From Bordetella parapertussis (GTDB lineage Bacteria; Pseudomonadota; Gammaproteobacteria; Burkholderiales; SG8-41), in NCBI GenBank assembly GCA_945861275.1, contig CAMATZ010000026.1, forward strand, positions 19,963 to 83,962: a stretch of DNA of 64,000 nt. The letters are read 5' to 3'. The notes under the pieces were generated by a model. The model saw only the letters and a list, made by a program, of their open reading frames with translations. It was not told where the DNA came from and made no database searches. The stretch's first letter is position 1; each line of letters starts with the position of its first letter. A program made the position numbers and the translations under genes. Shown piece by piece: positions 15,978 through 24,582 of this stretch.

Positions 15978-16802
15978 TTACGTCAGCATCGTTGGCATCA
16001 CCGTCTTCACGAAGCGTTGTTTGCCCGTAAACAGCAAATAATGCTTGTTCACCGCGCGCCCGATCATGGTGATGCCGGTCTTGGTGGCGATGTCGTGGCC
16101 CATTTGCGTCAGACCCGAGCGCGACACCAGGAACGGTATTTGCATCTGCGCGGCCTTGATCACCATTTCAGAGGTGAGCCGCCCGGTGGTATAAAAAATC
16201 TTGTTGCTGCCGTCGATACCCTCGAGCCACATGTTGCCAGCGATGGCGTCCACCGCGTTGTGGCGGCCCACGTCCTCGACAAACATCAGAATTTCGCCCT
16301 GGCTATCGGCCAGCGCGCAGCCGTGTACCGCCCCGGCGCTTTTGTAAATGGTTTCGTGACGGCGCACAGCATCGAGCAGGGCGTACAGCGTGTGCTCGCT
16401 GAGCGTGACATCGTTACGCAGCTGGATAGCATCGATTTCTTCCATCAGGTTGCCGAACATCGTGCCCTGGCCGCAACCCGTGGTGACGGTGCGCTTTTGC
16501 ATTTTTTGGTCGAGGTTTTGCAAGGCCGTGCGCGTGGTGATGGCGGCGGCGTTGGTTTCCCAATCCACCTGCACTTCGGCGATGTCGTCAATCGAATCCA
16601 CCAGCCGCTGATTGCGCAGATAGCCGAGCGCGAGCGCTTCCGGCGCCTGACCCAGTGTCATCAAGGTGACGATTTCGCGCTTGTCGATGTAGAGCGTGAG
16701 CGGGTGTTCGCCGGCAATCGGCGTTGGCACGCACTCGCCGCGTTCGTTGATAGCCTCGACCTCGGTGGTGAGGGGGCGGGAGGCGTGGGTGATCTTAGGC
16801 AT
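15978..16802 (-). CDS. fdhD: Formate dehydrogenase sulfurtransferase FdhD
   Basis: The 274-residue protein belongs to the FdhD family, which passes sulfur from IscS to the molybdenum cofactor of formate dehydrogenase. The family core is clear: EALALGYLRNQRLVDS, TVTTGCGQGT with Cys110, SAGAVHGCALAD and FVEDVGRHNAVDAIAGNM. The E. coli protein has a CxxC at the active loop; here only one Cys is present (TGCGQG), as in some other FdhD proteins. It lies between moaA and mobA on the same strand. The molybdoenzyme it serves is not in this window. Confidence 0.93.
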   Translation of the reverse strand: MPKITHASRPLTTEVEAINERGECVPTPIAGEHPLTLYIDKREIVTLMTLGQAPEALALGYLRNQRLVDSIDDIAEVQVDWETNAAAITTRTALQNLDQKMQKRTVTTGCGQGTMFGNLMEEIDAIQLRNDVTLSEHTLYALLDAVRRHETIYKSAGAVHGCALADSQGEILMFVEDVGRHNAVDAIAGNMWLEGIDGSNKIFYTTGRLTSEMVIKAAQMQIPFLVSRSGLTQMGHDIATKTGITMIGRAVNKHYLLFTGKQRFVKTVMPTMLT

Positions 16803-16809
16803 TGAAGTT

Positions 16810-16845
16810 CAGGACTCAGGACTCAGGACTTAGTCCTCAGTCCTG
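16810..16845. repeat. Facing CAGGACT heptamer array forming a hairpin
   Basis: CAGGACT occurs three times in tandem at 16810-16830 and is followed directly by two inverse units (TAGTCCT, CAGTCCT) at 16831-16844, so the region folds into a near-perfect hairpin centred on 16831. It lies in the 47-bp gap between moaA and fdhD. Confidence 0.85.
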
Positions 16846-16849
16846 CCCT

Positions 16850-17884
16850 TCACCCTCCGATGTACGACATTTCGATTTTTTTCAGCGGTATGGTTTTTTC
16901 GCTGCGTATCTCGGAGTAGCGGTCAGCACGTTTACTCCACACCCCGCTGATAGCGGTGTAAAGTTCTTCATCACTCGCGCCGCCGCGCAGCAGTGCGCGC
17001 AGGTCGTGACCGCTGGTGGCAAAGAGGCAGGTGTAGAGCTTGCCCTCGGTCGATATGCGCGCGCGCGTGCAGTCGCGGCAGAAAGCCTGCGTGACGGAGG
17101 CGATGACGCCTATTTCGCCGCCGCCGTCTTTGTAGCGCCAGCGTTCGGCGACTTCGCCGGTGTAATTGGGGTCCGCCGGTTGTAGCGGCATTTCCTTGTT
17201 GATGGTATCGACAATTTCGCGCGCGCTGACAACATCGTCCATGCGCCAGCCGTTGGTGTGGCCTACATCCATGAATTCGATGAAACGCAGGATGTGACCC
17301 TGCTGCTTGAAGAAGCGCGCCATCGGCACAATGCTGTGTTCGTTGACGCCGCGTTTGACCACCATATTGATTTTGATTGGCGCGAGGCCCGCTGCGGCAG
17401 CGGCGTCTATGCCTTCGAGCACCTTGGCCACCGGAAAATCCACGTCGTTCATGCCCATGAACACGGCGTCGTCGAGCGAATCTAGGCTCACGGTGATGCG
17501 TTGCAAACCGGTGGCTTTCAGGGCGCGTGCTTTTTTTGCGAGCGACGAACCGTTGGTGGTCAGCGTTAAATCCAGTCCTGGAATTTCGGCCAGCATCGCG
17601 ATTAACTGTTCGATGTTGCGGCGGATCAGCGGCTCGCCGCCGGTGAGGCGGATTTTTTCGACGCCGTGCCGGGTGAATGCGCGTGCGAGGCGGGTGATTT
17701 CTTCAAAACTCAGCAACGCGCTGCGCTCAAGGAACTGGTAATCCTTGCCGAACACTTCTTTCGGCATGCAATAGGTGCAGCGGAAATTGCAGCGATCGGT
17801 GATGGATATGCGCAGATCACGCAACGGCCTGCCGAGGCGATCGCGCGTGGCGGTGTTGAGAGGGGTAACTGAAGTAGCGTTCAT
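16850..17884 (-). CDS. moaA: GTP 3',8-cyclase MoaA
   Basis: The 344-residue radical SAM enzyme makes the first step of molybdopterin synthesis, converting GTP to the 3',8-cyclo intermediate with MoaC. The first iron-sulfur site is CNFRCTYC with cysteines at about 32, 36 and 39. The C-terminal cluster that binds GTP is in [20 protein letters not shown]. The protein ends with the conserved Gly-Gly (SYIGG), which is needed for activity in characterised MoaA. The start [20 protein letters not shown] and total length are typical. It is followed by fdhD and mobA. Confidence 0.95.
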   Translation of the reverse strand: MNATSVTPLNTATRDRLGRPLRDLRISITDRCNFRCTYCMPKEVFGKDYQFLERSALLSFEEITRLARAFTRHGVEKIRLTGGEPLIRRNIEQLIAMLAEIPGLDLTLTTNGSSLAKKARALKATGLQRITVSLDSLDDAVFMGMNDVDFPVAKVLEGIDAAAAAGLAPIKINMVVKRGVNEHSIVPMARFFKQQGHILRFIEFMDVGHTNGWRMDDVVSAREIVDTINKEMPLQPADPNYTGEVAERWRYKDGGGEIGVIASVTQAFCRDCTRARISTEGKLYTCLFATSGHDLRALLRGGASDEELYTAISGVWSKRADRYSEIRSEKTIPLKKIEMSYIGG

Positions 17885-17990
17885 GGCTGGGCTGCAAATA
17901 AGGGCTGCTGATTATGCTGCGAAAGCGTAGTAGGCGCAACTAAAGTATTGTTTTAATTCAATAACTTGCGTGCAGAGTGACATTCTGAAG

Positions 17991-18986
17991 TTAATTCACC
18001 TGGGCTTTGACATCGCGTACCACTTTGCCCCACTTGGCGAATTCGAGCTTGAGATACGCGCCGAACGCCGCGGGATCGGTCGCCACCACATAGCTGCCCG
18101 CGCGCTCGTAAGCGGATTTGACCTCCGCCTGCTGCAGCAGCGTGCTCACGTCTCGATGTATGCGATTGATAGCCGCGGCCGGCGTGCCGCGTGGCGCAAG
18201 CAGGCCGACCCACAACAGCGCATCGTAGCCGGGCAGGGTTTCCGCAATACTGGGCACATCCGGCAGTTCCGGCGAACGTTTGGCGCTGGTCACCGCGATG
18301 ATGCGCACTTGCCCGGCCTTATGATTGTTGATGATGCTGGAGATACCCACGCAACTGACTGCGATCTGCCCGCCCAGTAAATCCGCGCGCACCTGGCCGC
18401 TGCCCTTGTAGGGGATGTGAACCATGTCGATTTTGGCCATAGACACGAACATCGCCTGGAACAAATGCTGCGCGCCGCCATTGCCGGACGACGCGTAGTT
18501 GATCTTGCCCGGCTGCTTTTGCGCCAGCGCGATCAGCTCCTTGACACTATGCACACCCAGCGAAGGGTGTACCGTCAGCGCGTACGGCTGGCTGGCGATT
18601 TGCATAATCGGCGCGAAATCCTTAATCGCATCGAACGCCACTTTCTTGTACAGGTTGGGGATGATGACGTGGGGCGTGCCGGTGGCGAGCAGCGTATAGC
18701 CATCAGCGATAGCACCGGCCGCGAGCTCCGTGCCGATCATGCCGCCGGCGCCCGCCCGATTGTCGATGACCACCTGCTGCTTCAACAGCTCGGGCAGCCT
18801 GTTGGCCACAATCCGCACCACAACATCAGCCGCGCCGCCCGAGGCGAAGGGGAGAATCATGCGCACCGGCTTGTTGGGATAAGCTTGTCCTGAGCCTGTC
18901 GAGGCGGGCTGAGCGAAGACGGCCGCCGGCGCCAACAGCCAGCCGCCGGCCAGCACGGGCAATGCGATAAGAAAGGTGCGCTGCAT
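17991..18986 (-). CDS. Bug/TctC-family periplasmic solute receptor
   Basis: This 331-residue protein is a tripartite tricarboxylate transporter receptor. A signal peptide (MQRTFLIALPVLAGGWLL to VFAQ) is followed by the two-lobe fold: YPNKPVRMILPFASGGAADV, VVIDNRAGAGGMIGTEL, HIPYKGSGQVRADLLGGQI and LPDVPSIAE. These proteins bind carboxylates such as citrate, lactate or aromatic acids; the ligand here is unknown. AAAGGAGG lies just upstream of ATG 18986, which is why this start is chosen over longer frames. Between the signal peptide and YPNKP there is an extra PASTGSGQ encoded by a dispersed repeat. No TctA/TctB membrane genes are adjacent. Confidence 0.9.
   Translation of the reverse strand: MQRTFLIALPVLAGGWLLAPAAVFAQPASTGSGQAYPNKPVRMILPFASGGAADVVVRIVANRLPELLKQQVVIDNRAGAGGMIGTELAAGAIADGYTLLATGTPHVIIPNLYKKVAFDAIKDFAPIMQIASQPYALTVHPSLGVHSVKELIALAQKQPGKINYASSGNGGAQHLFQAMFVSMAKIDMVHIPYKGSGQVRADLLGGQIAVSCVGISSIINNHKAGQVRIIAVTSAKRSPELPDVPSIAETLPGYDALLWVGLLAPRGTPAAAINRIHRDVSTLLQQAEVKSAYERAGSYVVATDPAAFGAYLKLEFAKWGKVVRDVKAQVN
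18883..18908 (-). repeat. 26-bp dispersed repeat within a Bug coding sequence
   Basis: On the minus strand this segment matches the plus-strand segment at 37145-37170 in 23 of 26 bases (core TCGAC.GGCTCAGGACA). In both places it lies between the signal peptide and the mature part of a Bug receptor and is translated as PASTGSGQ. A similar sequence is a common intergenic repeat in proteobacterial genomes. Confidence 0.7.
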
Positions 18987-19027
18987 GCTGCCTCCTTTTG
19001 TCTTGTAGGCGCCGCTGCGCCGCTGCA

Positions 19028-19492
19028 TCAGTGCCGCAGTTGATGAATGATGCCTATCGCAAACAGCGACATCAGTGCGGCAATACCATAACACATGAGC
19101 CAGTTGTCGAGTGCCACGTTCAGGCTTTGCTGGGAGGTTGTTGTCACAAAGGTGTTGATCTGTGTGACGGCGTTGCCCACGGTGGTGTCGCTATTGCCGC
19201 TGCTGGATACGATAGCGCCACGGCTGGTATTGACCGCGAGATAGAAATGATCGGTGGGGATGCCGTCGTTGTCGTATACCCGGTTGCGTTTGACCGCTGC
19301 ACCCACCAGCGTGCCTGATTCCAGTCGGGTGACTGTAGTCTTGCCACGCTTGGACACCTTCAACTCGCAAGCGGGGGCGGTATTGCCGGCACGCGTGCAC
19401 TCCAGCACAAAAACTTCATGCATCCAGTAGGCGATGCCAAAGATCAGCGCCACACAACCCAACGTGACGGCGATACGAAACAGGGCGTGCAT
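19028..19492 (-). CDS. Small membrane protein of unknown function, two membrane segments
   Basis: The 154-residue protein has an N-terminal hydrophobic segment (about residues 5-25), a polar central region of about 95 residues with two Cys in its first part (ECTRAGNTAPACEL), and a C-terminal membrane segment (about 130-150). The centre is probably periplasmic and could hold a disulfide. I do not recognise a family. It lies 12 bp downstream of the SDR gene and upstream of a Bug gene, all on the same strand. Confidence 0.6.
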   Translation of the reverse strand: MHALFRIAVTLGCVALIFGIAYWMHEVFVLECTRAGNTAPACELKVSKRGKTTVTRLESGTLVGAAVKRNRVYDNDGIPTDHFYLAVNTSRGAIVSSSGNSDTTVGNAVTQINTFVTTTSQQSLNVALDNWLMCYGIAALMSLFAIGIIHQLRH

Positions 19493-19504
19493 CAGGCTTC
19501 GCGA

Positions 19505-20269
19505 CTACATCAGAATGCGGCCGCCGTTAATATCAAGCGACACGCCGTTCAAATAAGCAGCGCTGTCGGAAGCCAAAAACACCATCGCATTGGCGTGATC
19601 TTCGGGGTCGGGCAGGCGGCGCAGCGGTATCTGCGCGGCGATGGCTTCGATATTGGCTTCGGTGCGCAGCGCGCGCACGCGTGGCGTCAACGTGGTGATC
19701 GGCGCAATCGAGTTGGAGGTAATGCCCGAAGGCCCCAGTTCAATCGCCAGAAAGCGCGTGAGCTGGATCACGCCGGCCTTGGACGCGGCATACGCGGGCG
19801 AGGTCGAGCCAAACAGGGTGCGACCGGAAATGGACGATACATTGATGATGCGCCCGGCTCTGGATTTTTTGAGATAGGGAATGGCGTATTTGCAGGTCAG
19901 AAAGGTGCCGCGCATATTGAGCGCTACCGTGCGCTCCCAGTCGTCCAGCGGCAATTCTTCCACGCTGGTGAGCTTGCCATAACCGCCGGCGCTGTTCACC
20001 AGGATGTCGATGCCGCCGAACTCCAGGGCGACGCGCGCGAGGGCGTCGATCACGGATTTCTCCTCAGTGACATCGGTGCGTATCGCGATCGCGCGCGTGC
20101 CGCTGCCTTTGATTTCGTTCGCCAGTTTTTGCGCGTCAAATTCGTCGATATCGAGCAGCGCCACCAGCGCATGTTGTTGTGCGAACGCGCGCACGGTCGA
20201 TGCGCCTATGCCTTGCGCCGCGCCGGTGATGACGGCGATGCGGCCTTTGAGTTCCGGGTAAATAGCCAT
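19505..20269 (-). CDS. Short-chain dehydrogenase/reductase (FabG-like)
   Basis: The 254-residue protein is a classical SDR. It has the NAD(P)-binding TGAAQGIG at about residues 15-22, Asp40 after strand 2 (LLDIDEFD), which suggests NAD rather than NADP, NSAG near 91-94, and the catalytic Ser plus YAASK at about 158-162. The end GVSLDINGG is typical. The substrate is unknown. Its place in a run with TRAP and Bug transport genes suggests oxidation of a hydroxyacid taken up by them. Confidence 0.88.
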   Translation of the reverse strand: MAIYPELKGRIAVITGAAQGIGASTVRAFAQQHALVALLDIDEFDAQKLANEIKGSGTRAIAIRTDVTEEKSVIDALARVALEFGGIDILVNSAGGYGKLTSVEELPLDDWERTVALNMRGTFLTCKYAIPYLKKSRAGRIINVSSISGRTLFGSTSPAYAASKAGVIQLTRFLAIELGPSGITSNSIAPITTLTPRVRALRTEANIEAIAAQIPLRRLPDPEDHANAMVFLASDSAAYLNGVSLDINGGRILM

Positions 20270-20441
20270 ATGATTTAAGTATTTGTTATTAAAGAACTAT
20301 TTTTGAAGCAGGAAAAGGAGGGAAAGCTATTTTCTGACGCGCCATGTTACACGAAGGCGCAATCCGGAAGTGCGCGCCAGGCGCTATGCGCAGCGACTGC
20401 AGGCCGTTGCACGGCACGCGCAATTTCGCGCTGCAGTTGCG

Positions 20442-21785
20442 CTACTTGGCGACCACGTTACCCAAATTCGGCAGCCATGTCGCCAGTTGCGGAAAAGCGG
20501 CGATCACGACGATCACGCCCAGCAGGCAAATCCAGTACGGTATGCAGCCCCTGAAAATGTCGCCGAGCGACGCTTCCTGAGGCAATGCGGCCTTAACCGT
20601 GAACACCAGAATGCCGAAAGGCGGCGTGAGCAACCCGGTTTCAATGGCGAGTATGCCGAGAATGGCGAAGGCCAGCGGGTCCATGCCCAGCGCCATGGCG
20701 ACCGGCGCGAACACCGGCACTGTCAGCAGAATGATCGAAATCGAATCGATCAGCATGCCGAGGATGAACCAGATCAATACCATCACCGCCAGTACACCCC
20801 AGACGCCCAGGCCCGAGGTGAGGAAAAACTCCTTGGCCATGCCAGTGATGCCGGTCATGGACAACACGCGCGAATAAAGCTGCGCGCAGAACAGCAGTAT
20901 CAGCAGTGGTGCGGAGGTGCGGCCCACTGACAGCACCACCTCAAACAACTCCTTCGGCTTCATGCGTTTCCACATCGCCAGCAGCAGCGCCAGTGCCGCG
21001 CCCACGCCCGCGCCTTCGGTTGGCGTAAAGAATCCGAGCCAGATACCGCCCAGCGTCACGCCGACCAGCAGGAACACCAGCGCTGTGCTGATCAACAGTT
21101 CGCGAAATTCCGCATCGGTGATCTCGACTTCGCTTTGCACCTGCGCGAGTTTGGCGCCGGCGCCGACCAGTTCCGGCTTCAGATACGCAGCGCCGATGAT
21201 GTAGGCGCAATAGAAAAACACCAGAATAAAACCGGGAATAATGCCGGCGATGAATATCTTGCCGATGGCCTGCTCGGTCAACACGCCCCACACGATCATC
21301 AGCACGCTCGGCGGTATCAGCATGCCCAGGCATGCGCTGCCGGCGATGCAACCGAGGGCGAATTTGCGCTCGTAGCCGTAACGTTTCATCTCCGGATAGG
21401 CGATGCGCGAGAACGCCGCTGCCGCCGCGATCGACACGCCGGTGACAAACGCGAACACCGCGTTCGCCAGCACCGTTGCTATGGCAAGGCGGCCGGGGAT
21501 GTGTTTGATGAGCCGGTTGGTCAATGCAAACAAGTCGCGCGCCGCACCGCACTTGGCGAGAAAATCACCCATCAGCATGAACAGCGGTATTACCGCGAAC
21601 ACATAATCCCGTAGCGCCTCGTACGCAGTGGTCGCGATGAACGACTGCACCACTTCCATATTGCCGTGCATCAGGTAAATGCCGAGCACGCTCGCCATGC
21701 CCAGCGCGACGGCGATATGCACCCCGGCAAACACCATCACCAGCAGCGCGGTGAGTAAAATTACGATTTCCGTGGAACCGAACAT
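20442..21785 (-). CDS. dctM: TRAP transporter large permease subunit DctM
   Basis: The 447-residue protein has about 12 membrane segments and belongs to the DctM family, the sodium-coupled transporter half of TRAP systems for carboxylates. Recognisable parts are the N-terminal LLTALLVMVFAGVHIAVALG, the FAFVTGVSIAAAAAF segment and LAGSACLGMLIPPSVLMIVWG-like sequence with its conserved IPPS motif, plus a second LLTPPFG motif near the end. The ATG at 21785 is chosen because it matches the usual DctM start and lies five bases from the dctQ stop. It works with dctQ and dctP upstream. Confidence 0.93.
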   Translation of the reverse strand: MFGSTEIVILLTALLVMVFAGVHIAVALGMASVLGIYLMHGNMEVVQSFIATTAYEALRDYVFAVIPLFMLMGDFLAKCGAARDLFALTNRLIKHIPGRLAIATVLANAVFAFVTGVSIAAAAAFSRIAYPEMKRYGYERKFALGCIAGSACLGMLIPPSVLMIVWGVLTEQAIGKIFIAGIIPGFILVFFYCAYIIGAAYLKPELVGAGAKLAQVQSEVEITDAEFRELLISTALVFLLVGVTLGGIWLGFFTPTEGAGVGAALALLLAMWKRMKPKELFEVVLSVGRTSAPLLILLFCAQLYSRVLSMTGITGMAKEFFLTSGLGVWGVLAVMVLIWFILGMLIDSISIILLTVPVFAPVAMALGMDPLAFAILGILAIETGLLTPPFGILVFTVKAALPQEASLGDIFRGCIPYWICLLGVIVVIAAFPQLATWLPNLGNVVAK

Positions 21786-21790
21786 GAGGG

Positions 21791-22318
21791 TCAGCCGACT
21801 AATTCGTTCGGATTGCCCGGCCCGCGCAGAGGCTCGTGCAGCGGCACTTGCAGGCGCTCGATGGTGGACAAGAGATAGTTGAACGCGGCGAGAAAGGTGC
21901 CAATAACGATGATGAATCGCGCCGGCCATACCGGCACGCGTAACGCGCCTTCACCTTCAAATTCGTTCGATGTCCAGGCGTGTATCGAAGGGTCGATACT
22001 GCCCCAGCACACAATGGCGAAAAACGCGATGCCGAGCAAGTAGGCGAAAAGTTCGAGTACGCGCTGCGCCAGCGGCGGCAGGCGCGAAGTCACCGCATCC
22101 ACAAATATCATGCCACCGGAGCGAATGGCGAACGGCGCTTGTAAAAAGCAGATGACGACAATCGAAAACGACACAATTTCCGGTGTGCCTTTGACCGGGC
22201 TGTTGAATACCACGCGGCCGATCACATCTGCGCACACCAGAAAGCAAATCAGGAATGCCAGTACCGCGGCCACCACAAGCATCGCGCGTACCAGCCACTC
22301 GTTGAGTTTGGTGATCAT
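21791..22318 (-). CDS. dctQ: TRAP transporter small permease subunit DctQ
   Basis: The 175-residue protein has four membrane segments and the DctQ layout, including CADVIGRVVFNSPVKGTPEI after the first helix, a conserved feature of this subunit. It pairs with DctM in the membrane. The gene lies 5 bp before dctM and 82 bp after dctP. Confidence 0.92.
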   Translation of the reverse strand: MITKLNEWLVRAMLVVAAVLAFLICFLVCADVIGRVVFNSPVKGTPEIVSFSIVVICFLQAPFAIRSGGMIFVDAVTSRLPPLAQRVLELFAYLLGIAFFAIVCWGSIDPSIHAWTSNEFEGEGALRVPVWPARFIIVIGTFLAAFNYLLSTIERLQVPLHEPLRGPGNPNELVG

Positions 22319-22326
22319 CTTCTTAT

Positions 22327-22388
22327 GCCCTCACCCCAACCCGGCCCCTCGCCCGCTTGCGCAGGCTCTCCCCGTGAATGGGGCGAGG
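22327..22388. repeat. GC-rich intergenic repeat between dctP and dctQ
   Basis: The gap contains CCCTCACCCCAACCC and the inverted pair CCTCGCCC (22347-22354) and GGGCGAGG (22381-22388). This resembles a widespread CCCTCACCC..CTCTCCCC intergenic repeat; a second copy of the class is at 53734-53776. It may attenuate transcription between dctP and dctQ, letting the receptor be made in excess. Confidence 0.5.
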
Positions 22389-22400
22389 CGGCCACTAGAC

Positions 22401-23462
22401 TTACTTGACTTCGTAACGCACAGGCCACTTATGCCCGAGCTTTTCTGCCTCCTGCAAAGCGAGTTTCAGCACTTGGGTTGCGGGCAGGCCCTGCTTGTCG
22501 AGTTCAGTCGCTTTCTGCTGCGGCCAGATTTTGAGCGAATTGGCCCAGTCGAGCTTCACCGACTCCGGCACGGCAGAAATAACTGCGCCAAGCTTTTTCA
22601 GTTGGTCGAGCTGTTTTGGATAGTTGTCTTTGTTGACGGAGCCGGTTCTGGCTTCAAACTCCTTCGCGACTTCCTGAATAATGGCCTGCACATCCTTCGG
22701 CAACTTGTTGAAGCGCGCCTGATTGATGGTCAGTCCATGCCAGGTAATCGAGCCGAAGCCGACTTCGGTGTAGTACTTGCCGACTTCGTGCAATTTGAAA
22801 TTCACCCATCCTGACGGAAACATGATCCAGCCGTTGTAAACGCCGGTCTGCATCGAGGTGTAGGCCTCGGGCAGTGACGATTGCACGGGTGTTGCGCCCG
22901 CGAATTCCAGCCATTTCAGATTCAGTCCGGCGCCGGCAAGCTTCTTGCCTTTGAGGTCGGCTACGGTTTTCCATTCGAACGTGGTGCCGAGGTTGTAGCC
23001 GTTGTCGGCGATCAGCGCCAGCAGTTTTTGCTTGTACTTGTCCTCGAACACCTTGCTCATGTAGGGCACTTTGTCATAGATCGAACGCGCGAGTTTCACG
23101 CTCATTTCCGGATCCATGGTGCCGAACGGCAGCATCACCTGAAACGCATGCAGCGGCAGATTCGAGGGTTCGAAGCAGAAGCAATAGCCGCCAATGTCGA
23201 TGATGCCCGACTGCACGCCTTCGAGTGTGTCGGCCACTTTTACCATGGCGCCGCCGTAGCCTTCGATGAACTCCACCTTGTGCTTGGTTTTTGCGGCCAC
23301 ACGTTTGGTGACTTCAGGCACAAAAAAATTCTGCATCAGATTCACGTACGTGTTCGCGGCCGGATGGCCCGACGCGATGCGCAGTTTGATGTCTTCAGCC
23401 TGAACCACGGTCGATCCCAGTGCGGCAAGAACAGCACTGACCAGCAAGTGACGAAGCTTCAT
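22401..23462 (-). CDS. dctP: TRAP transporter periplasmic solute receptor DctP
   Basis: The 353-residue protein starts with a signal peptide (MKLRHLLVSAVLAALGSTVVQA) and belongs to the DctP/TAXI-type extracytoplasmic receptors. Characteristic parts are LRIASGHPAANTYVNLMQNF, the EFIEGYGG segment and LPEAYTSMQTGVYNGWI, where the conserved Arg or Asn that holds the carboxylate would be expected. Two Cys in GGYCFCFEPSN are unusual. It is the first gene of the dctPQM operon. The ligand is unknown. Confidence 0.92.
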   Translation of the reverse strand: MKLRHLLVSAVLAALGSTVVQAEDIKLRIASGHPAANTYVNLMQNFFVPEVTKRVAAKTKHKVEFIEGYGGAMVKVADTLEGVQSGIIDIGGYCFCFEPSNLPLHAFQVMLPFGTMDPEMSVKLARSIYDKVPYMSKVFEDKYKQKLLALIADNGYNLGTTFEWKTVADLKGKKLAGAGLNLKWLEFAGATPVQSSLPEAYTSMQTGVYNGWIMFPSGWVNFKLHEVGKYYTEVGFGSITWHGLTINQARFNKLPKDVQAIIQEVAKEFEARTGSVNKDNYPKQLDQLKKLGAVISAVPESVKLDWANSLKIWPQQKATELDKQGLPATQVLKLALQEAEKLGHKWPVRYEVK

Positions 23463-23548
23463 GACTACTCCTCCAGTAGATTATTTGAATGGGGTGAACA
23501 ACGGGCCGGATGCTAACACGCCCGCCATGCGGGTGGGCCGTGCGTGTG

Positions 23549-24514
23549 TCAGCGAATCGCGACCGGCGCTACCGTAGAGCCGGTCGCACCCTGCAGCTTG
23601 AGCGGTTGCATGACGAAGGCGAATTCGTAGACTTTCTTCGCCGCCAGTTCGTCGAGCTTCATGTTTTCCAGCAGGTGTATGCCATGCACCACCAGCATCA
23701 TCTGGTGGATGGGCCCGGAAAGCAGCGGGTCTTTGGGCGGCGCGACTTCGACCGGAATATTATCCGCGCCGAGCAGCATCGGGTCTTGTGTCACCAGCCA
23801 CTGTCCCGCGCCCACGCCAATGCCGGGGCTGGCGCGCATGTAGCGTGCGTTTTCCTTGCCCCACAGCCTGCCCCAGCCGGTGTGGATGATTACCGCGTCG
23901 CCCGGCTCCAGCTTCATGTTTTGCCGTTTGAGTGCTTGCTGCAGATCGTCCGCGGTGATTTCGTAACTGTCGGGCAGCGTATCCACACCTTTCAGCCCGG
24001 CGACATCGATCATCACGCCGCGTGTCATCAGCGCGCCCACCTTTTCAATGCCAAGCTTGGTGAAGCCGGTGCGCGTTGCGGTCTCACTGATCTTGAAGCA
24101 GTTGTAGAGGCTGTCGCCGTGCGACTGGTGAGCGAAGCCGTCGAATTGTGTGCCGATCTGCCCCAGTTCGGTGGTGACGAGTTCTTCGTTGCCGCCGCGC
24201 TCATTCGCCCCCCGATTCATCGTTGAGCGCTTGGTATGCAGATTGAACTGGCGCGTGGCTTGCAAAGGCATACCTTGGCGCAGTACGTGGCCGATTTCGA
24301 TCACCTCGCCGCTACGTATCAGTTTTGTCGCCTTGAGCACTGAGGCCGGCTTCATGTGGTTGGCCGAGCCGCGTTCATCGCCGGCGCCCCATTTCGAGGG
24401 GCAACGCTGGGCTTCGGCGGGCGGCATCCACGACGGCGTTTGAGCTGCGGCAGTTGCAATAGCGAACAAAGCACTGATGCCCATTCCGGCAACTACGATT
24501 GCGGTAGTTCTCAT
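23549..24514 (-). CDS. Exported cyclase-family (kynurenine formamidase-like) hydrolase
   Basis: The protein of about 321 residues has a signal peptide (MRTTAIVVAGMGISALFAIA to AAAQ) and then a cyclase/KynB-type metal hydrolase domain. Conserved pieces are WGAGDERGSANHM, the metal-binding region QIGTQFDGFAHQSHGD, GVMIDVAGLKGVDTLP, GDAVIIHTGWGRLW and HQMMLVVHGIHLLENM. The usual HxGTHxD motif is QxGTQxD here, which I think is shared by a subset of the family. Activity is probably hydrolysis of a cyclic or amide-bonded carboxylic acid in the periplasm. A GTG start at 24577 would bury the signal peptide, so ATG at about 24514 is preferred. Confidence 0.82.
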   Translation of the reverse strand: MRTTAIVVAGMGISALFAIATAAAQTPSWMPPAEAQRCPSKWGAGDERGSANHMKPASVLKATKLIRSGEVIEIGHVLRQGMPLQATRQFNLHTKRSTMNRGANERGGNEELVTTELGQIGTQFDGFAHQSHGDSLYNCFKISETATRTGFTKLGIEKVGALMTRGVMIDVAGLKGVDTLPDSYEITADDLQQALKRQNMKLEPGDAVIIHTGWGRLWGKENARYMRASPGIGVGAGQWLVTQDPMLLGADNIPVEVAPPKDPLLSGPIHQMMLVVHGIHLLENMKLDELAAKKVYEFAFVMQPLKLQGATGSTVAPVAIR

Positions 24515-24582
24515 GTGATTTCTCCCCGAGTGAAAATTGACGGCAACACGCCGCCTGCGTTCAACTGTCGTGTTCACCTCTG

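Noticed and set aside
15777..16805. 342-codon plus-strand open frame over mobA and fdhD
   Set aside because: Antisense to two genes with clear family signatures.
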